From the NCBI GenBank assembly GCA_964408955.1, contig CAYPBK010000007.1:7329-71328 (forward strand): DNA of 64,000 nucleotides, read 5' to 3'. Origin of the DNA: JAAYKT01 sp964408955 (lineage in GTDB: Bacteria; Bacillota; Clostridia; Lutisporales; Lutisporaceae). Within the stretch, counting starts at the first letter, position 1. Each line of letters opens with the position of its first letter. Below are positions 63,947 to 64,000 of the stretch, in pieces. Under the pieces are notes generated by a model. The model saw only the letters and a program-made list of their open reading frames with translations. It was not told the DNA's origin and did no database searches. The translations under genes were made by a program, and so were the position numbers.

Positions 63947-64000
63947 ATCGAGTAGAGGCTAACTCTTAATGAGCTTCGCCCCTCTCACACCACCGTACGT
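63947..64000 (-). mobile_element. 3' end of a group II intron (domains V and VI), cut by the window edge
   Basis: Read on the minus strand, the sequence shows ACGTACGGTGGTGTGAGAGG, the 3' strand of a domain V and its linker. It is followed by a domain VI stem (AGAGG pairs with CCTCT at 63954-63958, with inner GGC/GCC pairs) and ends in CTACTCGAT with the likely bulged branch-point adenosine. The intron would continue beyond 64000 with its reverse transcriptase. Its 3' boundary is at about 63947, about 90 bp upstream of the ligase-like gene. Confidence 0.78.

Overview
The window looks like chromosome of a low-GC, amino-acid-fermenting Clostridia member (Tissierellales/Peptostreptococcales type). 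The evidence is AT-rich DNA, strong purine-rich ribosome binding sites with several TTG/GTG starts, an S-layer envelope, lysine-fermentation genes (kce, kal), an ornithine racemase and a selenocysteine-containing glycine-reductase-type enzyme. No rRNA or tRNA gene was seen.

Region 1 (1-8.3 kb) is a sigma54-controlled module for guanidino/ornithine compounds. It holds a partial ornithine racemase, a polar amino-acid ABC transporter (ATPase, permease, lipoprotein), two adjacent amidinotransferase-fold hydrolases, a PAS/AAA+ sigma54 activator and a divergent agmatinase-family ureohydrolase. A -24/-12 promoter and a tandem upstream activator repeat lie just upstream of the operon.

Region 2 (8.3-19 kb) holds a ParE/Phd-type toxin-antitoxin pair with a 42-bp perfect palindrome, rpmE, a cytosolic chemoreceptor fused to a peptide-binding domain, rho, glpX, fsa, a zinc-ribbon protein, kce-kal and a phosphohexomutase whose 3' end runs into a heptanucleotide repeat array.

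Region 3 (19-38.9 kb) is mostly envelope: an SLH protein, two large paralogous S-layer-like proteins, a TPR protein, an HlyD/ABC-ATPase/TolC-like set without a permease, a lipoprotein, a Cache-HAMP-HD-GYP protein, speD behind a structured leader, and an SLH-NlpC/P60 hydrolase.

Region 4 (38.9-48.9 kb) is the most striking part. A block flanked by two identical 48-bp direct repeats carries an Opp-type ABC transporter, a GrdB/GrdF/GrdH-type selenoprotein (in-frame UGA at codon 350 with a SECIS-like hairpin), a GrdE/GrdG/GrdI-type proprotein, a GntR regulator and a peptide-type binding lipoprotein. Two divergent promoters, each overlapped by an identical 20-bp palindrome, indicate GntR control. 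I infer a reductase for a glycine-derived substrate imported by a peptide-type transporter; the substrate is unknown.

Region 5 (48.9-57.9 kb) is an RpiR-regulated dipeptide module: isoaspartyl dipeptidase, a full Opp system and a second amidohydrolase. Region 6 (58-64 kb) starts an exopolysaccharide locus (nucleotide-sugar dehydratase, Wzz-type protein, O-antigen-ligase/TPR protein) and ends in the 3' end of a group II intron.
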